From Lentinula raphanica (taxonomy: Eukaryota; Basidiomycota; Agaricomycetes; Agaricales; Omphalotaceae): 64,000 nt of DNA. The DNA lies in NCBI GenBank assembly GCA_027919835.1, contig JANVFP010000046.1:124001-188000 (forward strand). The letters are read 5' to 3'. Of the stretch, positions 1 through 12,355 are shown in pieces; the stretch's first letter is position 1, and the number at the start of each line of letters is the position of its first letter. The position numbers were made by a program, and so were the translations under genes. Below the pieces are notes generated by a model. It worked only from the letters and a program-made list of their open reading frames with translations. It was not told where the DNA came from and did no database searches.

Positions 1-1
1 T

Positions 2-289
2 GACGAAATCAAGGGTGGTAAAGGATTATGGACGTATTCGGGTCCCTACATCATACACGAGAAACGGGATCACGATTTGTTCGTTCTCAAAGAGCTAAGT
101 GGTGCAATTCTACCTGGTCATGTTAATATACGTTGTCTACGATTGTTCTTCTACAGGCCTACACATCAAACGCTCCGAGCCAAGATTCCTCAGCCTCGTC
201 AAACGATACACTCTATCTTGTTCGATCAACCACATACACGATTAGATCGCGCCTTGGAGAGGTCCAAGGAGTATTTCCGATCGGACTGA
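2..289 (+). pseudogene. C-terminal end of a Ty3/Gypsy pol polyprotein (element 1)
   Basis: An open frame enters from the left edge and stops with TGA at 287-289. It carries the GPY/F-type module found at the C-terminus of Gypsy integrases (WTYSGPYIIHEK, then LKELSGAILPGHVN and LRLFFYRP). It aligns residue for residue in pattern with the end of the complete Gypsy pol at 22.7-26.7 kb (WTYPGPFVIHEK, RIFFFRPDNQTLRSRIP). This is therefore the 3' tail of a second, divergent plus-strand Gypsy element whose body lies outside the window. No domain upstream of GPY/F can be judged here. Confidence 0.85.
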
Positions 290-370
290 AGCTAAGTTTT
301 TTTTCTTATCTATCCTCCTATTCGTGTACTATATAATATCTCTATCTCTTTCTCGAATATTGTATCTCTC

Positions 371-1288
371 ATGTCTTCTTCTTACATTCCTCCTGGATTC
401 ACTCGCACTGAATATCGTTTAGGACGCCCTCTGCGCAGGAGTAATGAGCCGGATACTTTGGGTTTCCATCCGTGGTCCGAATTCGACATCGAAGAAGTCA
501 CCGACAGTCCATTCTGAGTCTTCCGTACCGTGTCTAATATGGAGCTCGTGGATTACTCTGGTGGAGTGACGTTCTATCCTGCCGAAATGTCGATGCGTTA
601 CAAGTATAGGAATCCGCACACTGGAGATGTCAAAATCCTCTATGTCAGGGATCCTCAACTTCGATGGACAGAAATCATAGCTGGGGTACGATCGGGTGTC
701 GTTCCTGCGCGGTATGTTAGAGACGTGGATGAGAATGGAGTTTTCCATGGACCAATGAATGATAAGTGGTTTCGTCAGATGTGTTCTCAGTTCACTGTGT
801 CTGCTGATCACAAATTGATGTGCCGGGGTTACGAAGTTTGTAGGGACCACGAAGATTTCGAATGGAAAGTGGAGTTCCTCCTACCGACAATCTTAGGAGA
901 CGGGTATCTCGCATTCCATAATCCAGAAAGCCTCGTTCAATTGGTTCGTTCGCGCTTCAAGATTTGGCACTTGGATTCATTCAAACGTGCGTTGGATTGT
1001 TTGACCGACTTCAATTCTCCTCCTCGTCCTTTTCGTTCGCTCTCATTCACTACCAATCGTGCCCCGATTTCGCGTTCTTCTACTCCTCCTCCTCCTTATA
1101 CGAATGTGCCTTTGAATAGAGTCTCGCTATTGAATGATGCGGGTCGTACTTTTCTTCTTCCAACTTCTGCAGATATAGTTCCCTTCATTCCTTCTCCTTC
1201 GTCGTTGATTCACAACTTCCTCAATTCTTCTGTCTTGAATACTTCTTCCTTGGAGGATGTTTCGATGGATTCCGAGGACGGAATCTAA
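371..1288 (+). pseudogene. Extra (third) ORF of Gypsy element 1, broken by an in-frame TGA
   Basis: The frame begins at ATG 371 (MSSSYIPPGFTR) and meets TGA at 515-517. It then stays open in the same frame to 1288, about 305 codons in all, so one stop separates two parts of a single ORF. It lies between pol and the presumed 3' LTR, the same position as the extra ORF of the complete Gypsy at 21.5-22.6 kb. The product is hydrophilic, with a proline/serine-rich C-terminal third. I recognise no domain. The stop context (TTC TGA GTC) would read F-R-V if the codon had been CGA, which fits a CpG C-to-T change. It could be an accessory or env-position protein, but that is inference. Confidence 0.6.
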
Positions 1289-1300
1289 AGAGACCCCCTC

Positions 1301-2203
1301 TGTGGTAGTGGTGTCTGCCTCGCTGGTAGACACTACTCCTTATGATAGATTTATGAATATTATACTTATATTTCTCTTCTTTGGACTTTCTCTAAGTGTA
1401 CTTATAGCCGTACCATATGTTCCTTCCATCCTTACTTTGAATTTTCGAAATTGTTCGTCACCTATTGTTGCGGGATGTATATTGTGGGCTGAGTACTACC
1501 GTGGGAATTCGCCACGTCTTTTCCTTACTCTACCATCTCTTCGCAATTCTCCTTTCTTCATACATCCTCTTTGCTGCTTATCATCCTCCAACACAATTCC
1601 GGGACATCTTCGACATCTCAAGACTCATAATCCGGCCTCACTTTGGAGTAGGAATGGTTAGGGCAGTCAGATGGGTTGGATATAGACGAGGAACTTCAAA
1701 TTTCGCTCTTACATTTTCCGATTCGGCCTTTCATTTCAATTTTGCTTATCTCTCCACCAATCCCTTCGTCGAACTGCGTCTAGGCCATCGAACTTCCATC
1801 GGAGCGTACCTTTGCATGGGCGACGAGCCTGACCAACTCGTTCGTCTTCGCTGATGGGGGCAGCGAAGTTAACCTGCACTGTTTACTCGTCTTGTACGTG
1901 ACCTGTGGGGCTCTTGATGCGCTGAAACAAAGGAAGACATTCATTTCAACTTCACCAATCGAAATTCATTTCTTTGTACTATCTTTTCTTATCGTGATGT
2001 GAAGCGTCCGACGGCGCAAGAGTACGCGCGGCAGTTGAGACTTATACGTTGGACAAGCCTTATGAAATATCATCTCTCTTTCCCAACTACTCTCAAGTGT
2101 GCTCATTGTAACTGTGTTAAGTCGTCGGAAGAGACGACAGTGTAAGTTTTGATTCAAGTTTAGCTCTAACTTTGTAGGTATATATCTACGAAGACTACTT
2201 CAA
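1301..2203 (+). repeat. Probable 3' LTR of Gypsy element 1 (right end approximate)
   Basis: After the extra ORF comes a purine/C-rich stretch (AAAGAGACCCCCTC), then TGTGGTAGTGG. The complete Gypsy LTR read on its own strand also starts TGTGGTAG, so an LTR start at 1301 is likely. The right end is uncertain. A CA dinucleotide after ACGAAGACTACTT at about 2203 resembles the end of the other LTR (TTTCGTCTTCA). The 5' partner is outside the window, so the boundary cannot be confirmed. Small ORFs inside, including a hydrophobic stretch at 1350-1440, are probably not genes. Confidence 0.45.
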
Positions 2204-2265
2204 GCCTATAACATCAAAAGGACCCGACTGATCTCTCAAACGGTCCTCGCTTGGACCAACTTAAC

Positions 2266-2633
2266 CTACTTCACCGAGTCGCTCAGCCTCCCACCGTAAT
2301 GTGCAAAATATTCCCCCGGTACCAAACGTGGCATCCCCTAGACAATCACCTTATAAACGAAAATTTCGAGACTCGATCGATGAAGGAAGGTTTAGCAAGC
2401 AGTGGAAACACTCAGCACTTTCTCGAGAAGAAAAACTCACAAAACTGCGCGATCTTTGTGCCGAATTGGGCTTCTCCTCATGGGTTCATGCTATGCTGGA
2501 GATGTTTCGCCCTCCTACCCCTTCTGAGAAGCAGTCATGGGGAAAGCGTGATGAATCCTTGTATCATACACGCTCAGTCAGTGTTGCTTCATTTTTGCAG
2601 GGGAGGACCACTCAAACAGTCTCAGATTTTTGA
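2266..2633 (+). pseudogene. Fragment resembling the N-terminus of basidiomycete DUF6589 proteins
   Basis: One frame is open from about 2266 to the stop at 2631-2633 and looks coding: a basic segment (SPYKRKFRDSIDEG), a helical stretch (KLTKLRDLCAELGFSSWVHA), then VSVASFLQGRTTQTV before the stop. A short helical unit followed by V-x-FL-x-G resembles what I recall of the start of the multicopy DUF6589 proteins of mushrooms. No ATG is in frame at the start and nothing follows the stop, so this would be a truncated relic. The family assignment is from memory and is weak. Confidence 0.35.
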
Positions 2634-2664
2634 GATCACGACACAGTTTTGTTCTACTTGCTGA

Positions 2665-3547
2665 GCTGAATCGGAACTCTGGCGATTGGGCCATGGGGGC
2701 TGAGCACTGAAGTGTGAAGCATTGAACACCGACGCAAGTGGTGCTGTCGCGTCGGACGCGTTTGATTAATGAGATATTTCTTAATTGGGATAGTATGTAA
2801 GCAATGAGCAACCGCACATATGATATGCACATGACACTTAGCCGAGGTCCTTACTCGACCCCGAAAAAAATTACAGACTAGCAGGCTGCACACCTGGTCA
2901 GGTGGGTGCTTTCGGTGGGCGCTTTGTGGGTTTCGTTCTACAGACTTATAATCAGTACCACCATGTCCTTGGATCTACCGCCAGGAACGAATTTTCGTGA
3001 TTCAACTACAGATCTTGAAGCTTGAAACTTGAAGTGTTATATCTATTATCTCTTGTCGGCAGAACATGGCTACATTGAGCTCGCCACCTCTTACCCTTGT
3101 CCCCCTTGTCGCCGCTTGTTACTCATCACCTCTTGCTACTCATCAATGCATCGCTCCTTGCTACTTGTCACATTGGGCACCCTGCTAGAGTTATATCTCA
3201 TACAGGCTGGATTATGCTCGTAAATTAGGTGAATGTTTGCATACTGGTCCCTGGATGATGTTCAGCTCTGAAATTTCACTTGCTACAGCTCTCAGTGACA
3301 AATTCAATTCTATGAATTTCGAACGAACGTACTCGAATGAACGTAAACGTTAGTCTCCCATAGGCAGACATGTACGAGACAAGCTCTAGGTGGATCTTTA
3401 CAATGTTGAACATGGACGTTTTGACATGAGCGCCTTTTCAATTTGGTAGGATCCAGGCTAGTCTGTTCTGAAGGAGAACGTCAGAGTCCAACGTGAGTGA
3501 TGAACGTCAGTATGAAGTCAGGCTTTACATACCATTGATACCAGAGT
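2665..3547. other. No recognisable gene
   Basis: Only short ORFs without coding character occur here. The part next to 3547 (about 3480-3547) is the downstream flank of the 137-aa gene and is shared with the flanks of copies D and E. No RNA gene or inverted repeat was seen in the rest. Confidence 0.5.
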
Positions 3548-3961
3548 TCACGCAACCTGATAAACTTTTGGCGCCCTTCGATAGCCAATGGCTGTATAAA
3601 TTTGTTCGAGCTCCTCTTCTGTGAATAAGGACGTGGCAGTATGCGGATCGACGTCTCTCTTCAGGACTATGCAGCTATGCATTCTACGACCGTCGAGTGA
3701 AAACACCGCTATCCTGCGTCGGGCTGGTGGTCTAGGAGGATCGAAGGTCATGAGAACTTGGGTTGCTTTCTCTGCCATATCTGCAAGAACAGCATCAAAT
3801 GCCATCACCCGTGAGTCGCTCTCATCCTCAGTGCGCTCGTCAACTGGTATTTGCGCGTTCTCTGCTTCCAACTCTTCGAACACCTGTTTGAAGCGTGGCT
3901 GTTGCTTGAGGATACGGTCTGGTATTGCAATCCCATACACAAGTCCATTACTCTGTAGCAT
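3548..3961 (-). CDS. 137-aa family 1 protein, copy A (function unknown)
   Basis: A single-exon ORF from ATG at 3961 to the stop at 3548, starting MLQSNGLVYGIAIPDRIL and ending RRAPKVYQVA. The same 137-codon frame recurs at 9578-9991, at 18916-19329 and, split by a retrotransposon, at 20459-30305; decayed copies lie near 7.7-8.1 kb and 31.9 kb. Conserved blocks are GLVYGIAIP, FDPPRPxAR, SLDGRRMHSCIVLKRDVD and EQIYTAIGYRR. No signal peptide or membrane segment is visible; the protein looks soluble with a helical centre. Conservation of frame, length and both termini among diverged copies argues that the family is coding. Copy A differs from the reassembled copy E by only about two residues, so one arose recently from the other, in inverted orientation. 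I do not recognise the family. Confidence 0.7.
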   Translation of the reverse strand: MLQSNGLVYGIAIPDRILKQQPRFKQVFEELEAENAQIPVDERTEDESDSRVMAFDAVLADMAEKATQVLMTFDPPRPPARRRIAVFSLDGRRMHSCIVLKRDVDPHTATSLFTEEELEQIYTAIGYRRAPKVYQVA

Positions 3962-4568
3962 TCTGGTCTGAGGATTGGATTTTGGGGGCTTCTTGAGGGT
4001 GGGACAGTGCTGCTGCTACTAAGCACTGGCAGACAGGATTTTATATAATTGCTGGAACTGACATCTGATCGCATCTGAATCGAGGCAGCATATTCAAATC
4101 TAACTCCTTCGAATTCCTTGCCACTATTGCAGGTAACCTTCTATAAATTGATCAGCAACCACAGCCTTAGGCAAGTGGCACTAGGTGGCACTGTGGCAGT
4201 CAGAGCTGCGGCGCAGTTCAAAAATGCTGATAGAAGCTGCTCTGCTCATTATTCATATTCATCTCATGCTCTTGTTGTCAAGGCCTAGAACAAAGCCTAG
4301 AGCTTCATCAATACATTAGCAGTATGTAATTGACTGAGCTGTACAATCCTGTACATACACCATGATGATATGTACATCCTGTGAGATGCTGTGTTGAAAT
4401 AATATGGCATCATAGAGATTATAGGCTCACCGCTCAGAGCCTCTTACCGATCAACCGCCACACCTTACAATTTAAAAAATTGGTCAAATCATAATGTGAG
4501 TCTCAGTATGCCATTTGGATCTTGCCACAAGGTCATATGTAATAATGATTGCAGTACTTAGAACCTGG
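3962..4568. other. Intergenic, nothing recognised
   Basis: This is the 5' flank of copy A and the region ahead of the unknown gene at 4.7 kb. There are possible splice-like sites near 4494 (GTGAGT) and 4554 (CAG), but no continuous exon could be joined to the downstream frame. Confidence 0.4.
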
Positions 4569-4688
4569 TAGAATCTTGTGGAACAGTTGCCACAACTAAC
4601 GCCACATTATTGGCCCTATAAGAGAAGTGTCTGTGAAGGGCTATTGACTGTAACCCTCCAATATTATATCACTCTAGTTTCGGACACT

Positions 4689-5895
4689 ATGCTGGAACCT
4701 TACTCCACCTCTGAAAAAGTGAAGAATGCCATTGCTGCTGCACAATCTTTCAGGTTCAACCATCACAATCATGAAGACAAGTGGCATGCACCCTATAGCC
4801 TTGCTCTCACAGAACTTACTGCCCCATTCGACAATATTTTTGTACAAGTACAGTATGACCAATACCTCAGTACTGGGCCTATATACCATCAAGCAACACA
4901 CACGACTGCTTCCTTTGATGCCTTGGATGATACTGCCTCTAATATTGATACCCAGTCTGTGGCTTCAGACAATACTGGTCATCCTTACAACCTCAGGTCT
5001 CTTCACCGTTCCACTCCAGATGCTTTACCATCTGGAACTGCTGAGACCAATCAAGATGATTTTGATTCAGACTCCGACGATGACCAATATCACCTGGATA
5101 ATGAATCGATACATTCTGAATACGTACCAGATTCATCTTCTGAATTGGACTCTGATTCGGATTCTGAACAAGCACACCTCGAACTAGTATCCTCCCATCC
5201 TGAATCAGATGATGAAATGAATGCATCCACAATTTCATCCGAAAGTGTTCATGGTGGCTCAATTGTGCGTCCCGATTTGGTTTTGCTACATGTCCGCATC
5301 AAAGAGATGGACGATCATCCTCAAGCAAAGGAAGATGAAACAGAAGAAGATCAAATTCTGCGGATTACCAAATTCACGATTTTCAGGCAAAATCGATTTC
5401 ACAGACAAATCTGGCACTATTGCACCTTTCTTCATGTGGAACTCAAGAAGAACATACCTCGTTCACGGGAGCTGAAATACCTAGCAAAACCTGGTCGCAG
5501 ATTCCAAGAATATGTGCGCGACAAAATAAGGAAGTAAGTATGCGTGATCTATGAACTTTGCTGTACCTTCAAATTGACAGGTTCCATCTAGGCTCATGCT
5601 TGAGGCACAGAGCCAATTAGTTGAATACTTTGCTCTTGCTTTCAGGGATTATCCACAGATTAGAGAACTAAGTGGTATCGCTGGTGTAGGACAGAGATAT
5701 CAACGTATCACCCTGACCAGAGAAACTCTTCCAGGTTGGGATTTCGAAGATAGGTCTCTTCTCGGTTTGAACTCAGAATTCAAAAGATACAAAAAGAGTT
5801 ATGGGAAAGAGTTTTACTTGGGAAGCCCAGAGTCTGATGCTGATTTGAATGAGCTCAGAGATGATATCATTGTCAAACTGGCTCAGCTGAAGTAA
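4689..5895 (+). CDS. Hypothetical acidic protein, two exons
   Basis: Exon 1 is 4689-5533, the intron is 5534-5591 (GTAAGT...TAG, 58 nt) and exon 2 is 5592-5895. The splice joins K to LMLEAQ in frame and gives 382 residues. The frame is open from 4572, but 4689 (MLEPYSTSEKVKNA) is the first ATG, so an earlier exon is possible. The N-terminal part is mixed. The middle (about residues 80-190) is strongly acidic and Ser/Asp-rich (DSDSDDDQYHLDNES, DSDSDSEQ). The C-terminal part is basic and more globular (FTIFRQNRFHRQIWHY, then GIAGVGQRYQRITLTRETLPGW in exon 2). No signal peptide or membrane segment is seen. I do not recognise it; an element-derived accessory protein is possible. The acceptor choice (second AG) is set by reading frame. 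Confidence 0.5.
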
Positions 5896-7239
5896 GGAGC
5901 GATTCATACATTAATTGAAACTCAATATCATGAATATTTTTCTGATGATGGGCTGAATTCTTTCGTCAACGCCTGAAGTTTGCTGACTCAACGTCAGGTC
6001 AAAGATGATGACAAGCATGATACTGCCATATCATGAAACAAAAAAGCATGCGCATAATGTTGGGGGGGAACATACGAAGTTAGAAATTTATCTATCTATG
6101 GAGTAGCGCAGATTTTGGAACCCACTGTGCATCTGTATCAAAAATTCTCAGCCAACTTTGTCCACAGACTCCACACATAGTACACTGACCTTGAATTCAG
6201 GTCAACATATCGACGCCATCATACTGGTTTTCTTGTTCTACTTTGCATTGCCACACTCGATTGATTTGCGAACAGTAACACTCAACCAAATTTCGAGGTT
6301 TGTGTGCCCTACATTATCGTAGTGCCGAACAATTCAGCTACGATGAACCAATCCAAGTGCCGTGCTCGAAAATCAAGATACGCAAGAGTCTGAGATTATC
6401 AGAGATTATCTATATTGCAGATTGTACCGGCGTCTGGACTCGGGGAAGATAGAGCGGTGCTAAAGAAAGGGAAAAGAAGAACTAGGAAGGTCGATAACGA
6501 AAAGAGGAAGAGGAAGAAGAAGAAGAGGGAGGAACCGACGAGGGGATGGTCTTGAAAAAACATGAGTCAACAGAATGTACAGTGCAATATAGGAGTCAAA
6601 ACACGACGGATGCACTCTGGATATGTCTGATAACCATGAGCAGGTAGGTCACTTGTTCAACTGACTAGACCTCGAACGCTGAAAGTAGCCAAAGCGATAG
6701 CAATGGACAGAGTAGAAGGGTGTGTTGTTGGGAACGAACAGATTACACACTGGGAGGGCTGTGGTCCAGCGCAATGTCCATTGTCACCGTACGATTCAAT
6801 TGAACTAGGAAGAGGTAAACGACAGGACGTTGCGATGAGAATTAGAACGCTTGAAATACCCGGAGATGCCCAATCAGGATTTTTGTACGTTGTTTGGCAG
6901 CTCGATGGCGCTGTGCACGAAAGATTCGATTAACTGGGGCTGGGCTTAGAAGGCAAATTGAACGCACCAAACATTCTCTGAAGCATATAATCCTCATTTG
7001 TCACAAACATCTCTATCTGTTTCTCAGACTCGAGAATGTGAGCCATCTTTCACAATATCGAACTTGAAGACATTGGCTCAAGTGTGATAGAAAAGCTGCT
7101 CACGCCGTTTGCCATAATAACCCGTAGGTACGCCGAATTAGATGCGGGCGTGGCCAAGTTCAAAAGAGGGATGTGGATGTGCTATAACGGCTGAACCTGG
7201 TGATACTTGTTTGTTGGATGGGTATCGTCGGATAGCAGT
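5896..7239. other. Intergenic, low-complexity purine tract
   Basis: No coding ORF was supported. A purine-rich low-complexity tract (GAA/GAG/GGA mixture) runs from about 6460 to 6535. Short ORFs such as 6703-6933 show no relation to anything else in the window. Confidence 0.5.
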
Positions 7240-7460
7240 GATCAACGCACTTTCATACGCAGACCCGGACATATGCTCGTACGTGATTAGGCTGGGTGTC
7301 TGCCTACTGAGAAGGCTACGGTCCTCGGGGTTTGTACGTTCAGCCGTTGGAACACCAGACGCTTCAGAATGGGGGACCGCGGACCCGGACGTATGCGTTG
7401 ACGTTGTCGAGCTGGTTTTTCGCCTATCGAGAAGGGGAAGTTCCCAGTTTGTGCAGGCGT
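7240..7460 (-). repeat. Dispersed family-flank repeat, two internal units
   Basis: Two related units can be read here (ACCCGGACATATGCTCGTAC... at about 7264 and ACCCGGACGTATGCGTTGAC... at about 7383). Their reverse complements occur at about 20170-20300 and 32165-32380. In all three places the repeat lies downstream of a member of the 137-aa gene family, about 0.2-0.85 kb past its stop, with intervening flank also shared. It is therefore part of the duplicated segment. Its nature (old transposon piece or gene flank) is unknown. Confidence 0.6.
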
Positions 7461-7676
7461 TGCCATGCTGAACTGCAGGATGGTGGAAAGAGAACGAGCT
7501 GCTGGTTCGCTCTCGAAGATGTATCTGAGGAAATCTAGAACACGTTTCTCAAATACGGAGGCCGCTACTATCATCAATCGCATTCCTAAAAACATGGTCA
7601 AAAGTTTGAGCATTTCCAGAGTGAATATCTTTGAGTCATGTCCTACGTACCGTTGAGTGATATCAGACCATATCAC

Positions 7677-8085
7677 GCAGGCTCGTAAACCTTTGGCCTC
7701 CTTCGATACCCAATCGTTGCATAATTCTGCTCGAGTCCATCTCTGGTGAAGGACAACTCGACAGTGCGTGTGATCGAAATCTGTTTTCAGGACTATGCAA
7801 CTATGCATTCTACTCGGACCGTCGAGTGTAGACAGCAGCTTGGGTTGTTGACTGTTGTTGAACTGGAGGCCTAGGATGACTGAGGGTGACGAGCATCCCG
7901 GAGACCTTCTCCATCAAGGCTGCGAGAGCAGAATTGTTTGCGAGCGCCCATAGGTAACTCTTCTAGATACGCTTCTTGGCTGGTCCTTGTGAGTTTGTCA
8001 GATGCCTCCTTGTACTAGCGCGGGTTTGACTCGGAGATACGGTTGGGTATCGCAATTCCGTAGGCAAGCTCCAGTTTTGCTTGAA
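7677..8085 (-). pseudogene. 137-aa family 1, copy B (decayed)
   Basis: Read on the minus strand this aligns with the other family members along its length: GIAIP near 8060-8050, MHSCIVLKT near 7805, and a final part matching IGYRRRPKVYE near 7700-7680. The start codon region and the middle are disrupted by frame breaks, and the matching pieces fall in different frames. The downstream flank (7560-7660) matches the flank of remnant F at 31.95-32.06 kb, including a shared ACGGTACGTAGG segment. It is a dead copy that keeps the duplicated context. Confidence 0.7.
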
Positions 8086-8529
8086 GGTCAGGGATAAGGC
8101 CAAGGTATTGCTAGATGGAGAGACTGCGAAGGTGTAGTCTTAGGGAAGACTCGGAAATCCAGTCTGAGTGTGGTAGTCACTGGATCGGACGAGTGGCATG
8201 CTACGAATCGGAATTACATTTAGCGCCTGTTCACGTTAGATGGGCGCTTGCAACTTGACTCGATGCCAACCATTGACGCAAGCCTTCGGCTGCCCAGGCA
8301 ACCGCCTACTCAGTGCACATACTGGACTCTGCAGACTGCATTTCTTGCCTGACTGCGTAGTGCACCAGCTCGGTGAACAGTATATGGAGGGTTGGCTCAT
8401 GGAGGAAATGAGAAGAAAAATGCTCTAGCAAACTCAGGCCCTACTAGGACTTATTATGAGGACCAGATCGGCAAATCGCACTTCTGTGCGTACTATGTGC
8501 TTAAGTCGAAAGAGTCGTTCATTCTCGCA

Positions 8530-9465
8530 TTATCTGAGCTAGTTGCTCGCCATATTCGCCATTTCCTACCACGTTGTCATCCACACAACCGCAGCCGAGC
8601 CCTTCCTCAACTACATCAATGCCTAGTCTCCCTAGTCAGACTCGTAACTTGAGAACGCAAGACAATCAAAGTTGCACTCAAACTAAAATCAATGTCATAT
8701 CCTGCTTCTCTCTAGTCTTCTACACCCTCGACCTTCTAGTCATAACAGATACCTACCAAAAGATCCACCTCATCTTCCTTGCCTTTCATATCGCGTTTCA
8801 TATGGAGCTGGAAGCTAATCCTATCCCCACGAGGAATCGGCTTCCTCCTTTTCGCCGTGTCGAGCTACTACACCCTTCAATCCCAATACAGACTATCCAG
8901 CATCGTCTTCACCGCCCTAGGTCTTTCCCGACCAGAATCGTTGCCGGATATTATGGGGAAGTGGAGTGATGCGTATACGGTGCGCAGGTTGTGGGGACGC
9001 ACATGGCATCAGCTTATGAGGCGGTGGGTGTCTGCTGCAGGGGAATTCATCGCGCAGACCGTGCTTGGGCTGACTCCTGGGACGAATGTATCCGCGTACA
9101 CGAAGTTGTTCGTGGCTTTCCTGATATCCGGGACTATCCACCAACTCGGTGACTTCTCTCTCAAACACCAAAACTTCTGGGCAGGCGGCAGCCTGGTGTT
9201 CTTCGTATCCCAAGCTGTCGCGATCATGTTCGAAGACGGAATTATTGCGTTGGGGAAGAGGATGGGCGTAAGAGATAGGAGAGGTGTGCGAGTGCTGGGG
9301 TATGTGTGGACCGTGAGCTGGTTCGCGTTGGTTTTTCCGGTGTGGATCGATCCGTATTTCCATGATGGGATGGCGACGAGTGAGATGTTTAGTCCGGTTG
9401 GGGGGGTTTGGAAGGGGGATTGGACGGGGAAAGGTGTGAAGATATGGCTTCCGTTGGAATATTAG
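8530..9465 (+). pseudogene. Wax-synthase-like MBOAT acyltransferase, 5' part broken
   Basis: The frame ending at 9465 matches the C-terminal half of fungal wax-synthase-domain proteins: LSPRGIG, LGLSRPESLP, AYTVRRLWGRTWHQLMRR, then the membrane histidine motif FLISGTIHQLGDF and a hydrophobic C-terminus ending in GVWKGDWTG. These membrane enzymes transfer acyl groups to hydroxyls; fungal homologues often sit in secondary-metabolite clusters. Pieces expected upstream are present but out of frame (FAISYHVVIHTTAAEPFLNY near 8550-8620; SLVFYTLDLLVITD near 8705-8755). The transmembrane part normally between PRGIG and LGLS is mostly missing. The open frame at 8779 lacks an ATG. I infer a pseudogene; unusual splicing is less likely. 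No partner biosynthetic genes are adjacent. Confidence 0.6.
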
Positions 9466-9577
9466 GATTTGAAATACACCAACAATAACATGATATGTGT
9501 TCAGAACAAATGACTCTGAGTCGAAAATGACCCATGCTTCTAGGCTACGGTATCATGTACTTTCAACGACAGTTCAA

Positions 9578-9991
9578 TTACGCACACTCATAAACCCTGG
9601 GTCTCCTTCGATACCCAATAGCCGCATAGATCTGTTCCAGCTCACTTTCTGTGAACAAGTCCTTCGCAGTACGTATATCCACGTCCCTCTTCAGAACTAC
9701 ACAGCTATGCATCCTACTCCCATCAAGTGAAAACACAGCGATCTCGTGTCGGGCGCGTGGTCGAGGCGGATCGAAAGTGACGAGGACCTCGGTTGTCTTC
9801 TGTGCCAAAACTTCGAGGACATCATCTTCTGCTGATGCCCGTAAATCGCTCTCCTTCTGAGTCCGCTTGTCAATTGGTATTTGGGCGTTCTCGGTTTTCA
9901 GCTCGTCGAACACCTCCTGGAAGCGTGGGTGTGCCTCGAGGATGCGGGCTGGTATCGCGATCCCGTAGACTAGTCCGTTACTCTGTAGCAT
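9578..9991 (-). CDS. 137-aa family 1 protein, copy C
   Basis: An intact 137-codon ORF, ATG at 9991, stop at 9578 (MLQSNGLVYGIAIPARILEA ... RRRPRVYECA). It keeps the family blocks (GLVYGIAIP, FDPPRPRARHEIAVFSLDG, MHSCVVLKRDVD, EQIYAAIGYRRRP) but is the most diverged of the intact copies, which suggests the frame has been maintained over time. It lies between the broken acyltransferase and the MnP pair. No regulatory site could be assigned. Function unknown. Confidence 0.7.
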   Translation of the reverse strand: MLQSNGLVYGIAIPARILEAHPRFQEVFDELKTENAQIPIDKRTQKESDLRASAEDDVLEVLAQKTTEVLVTFDPPRPRARHEIAVFSLDGSRMHSCVVLKRDVDIRTAKDLFTESELEQIYAAIGYRRRPRVYECA

Positions 9992-10454
9992 TTTTGATAT
10001 GAGGAATCAGGATTGGAATTTGGGGGCTCTAGTAAGGTGGGGGATAGTAGTGTTGTTGCCCGGGCAGTAAGTAGTCCAAGACTTCAGGCTTCTATATGAT
10101 CGCTACAGGATCGCTGAAATCGAAAAATGCTCGTGGCATCTGAATCAACTACAGAAATGAAGAACTCGGTGTGACTTTACTCTGAGTCTATACATAATCG
10201 ATCGTTCTGACGTTGCGGACAGAGAACGGTTGCTCAACTACTCCTCAGGCCTCAGGCTGCGAAAAAAACCGAAACAAAATTGATGATTTTTCTAAAAAGC
10301 CTACTTATACATTCAAGAAATCAAAATACACAAAAAGCGCTACCGAAAATCTCAAAGCCAAACAGACAGCATATCTACAGCTAAAAGATGCAAGCAGCGG
10401 GGAACCACGAGCTCAGCAGGAATACATATGATATAGGCGACTCGATCGATCTGT
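9992..10454. other. Intergenic between copy C and MnP1
   Basis: This holds the divergent 5' flank of copy C (on the low-coordinate side) and the 3' flank of MnP1. Nothing else is recognisable. Confidence 0.5.
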
Positions 10455-12269
<1,815 letters not shown>

Positions 12270-12347
12270 AGCAGATGTTTTGGGAGTATTCGAGAAAGCA
12301 GAAGGGGAAGCGATTGAGCTTGAGGTATTCCGTCGTCCTCTGCTCAG

Positions 12348-12355
12348 TATTTATA
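12348..12355 (-). promoter_or_regulatory. TATA box of MnP copy 1
   Basis: TATAAATA on the minus strand, 79 bases upstream of the ATG at 12269. The spacing fits a fungal core promoter with a short leader. No metal-response or heat-shock element could be assigned with confidence. Confidence 0.55.

Noticed and set aside
6460..6535. Purine tract as a polypurine tract of a retroelement
   Set aside because: No LTR-like TG start or element sequence follows; it is plain low complexity.
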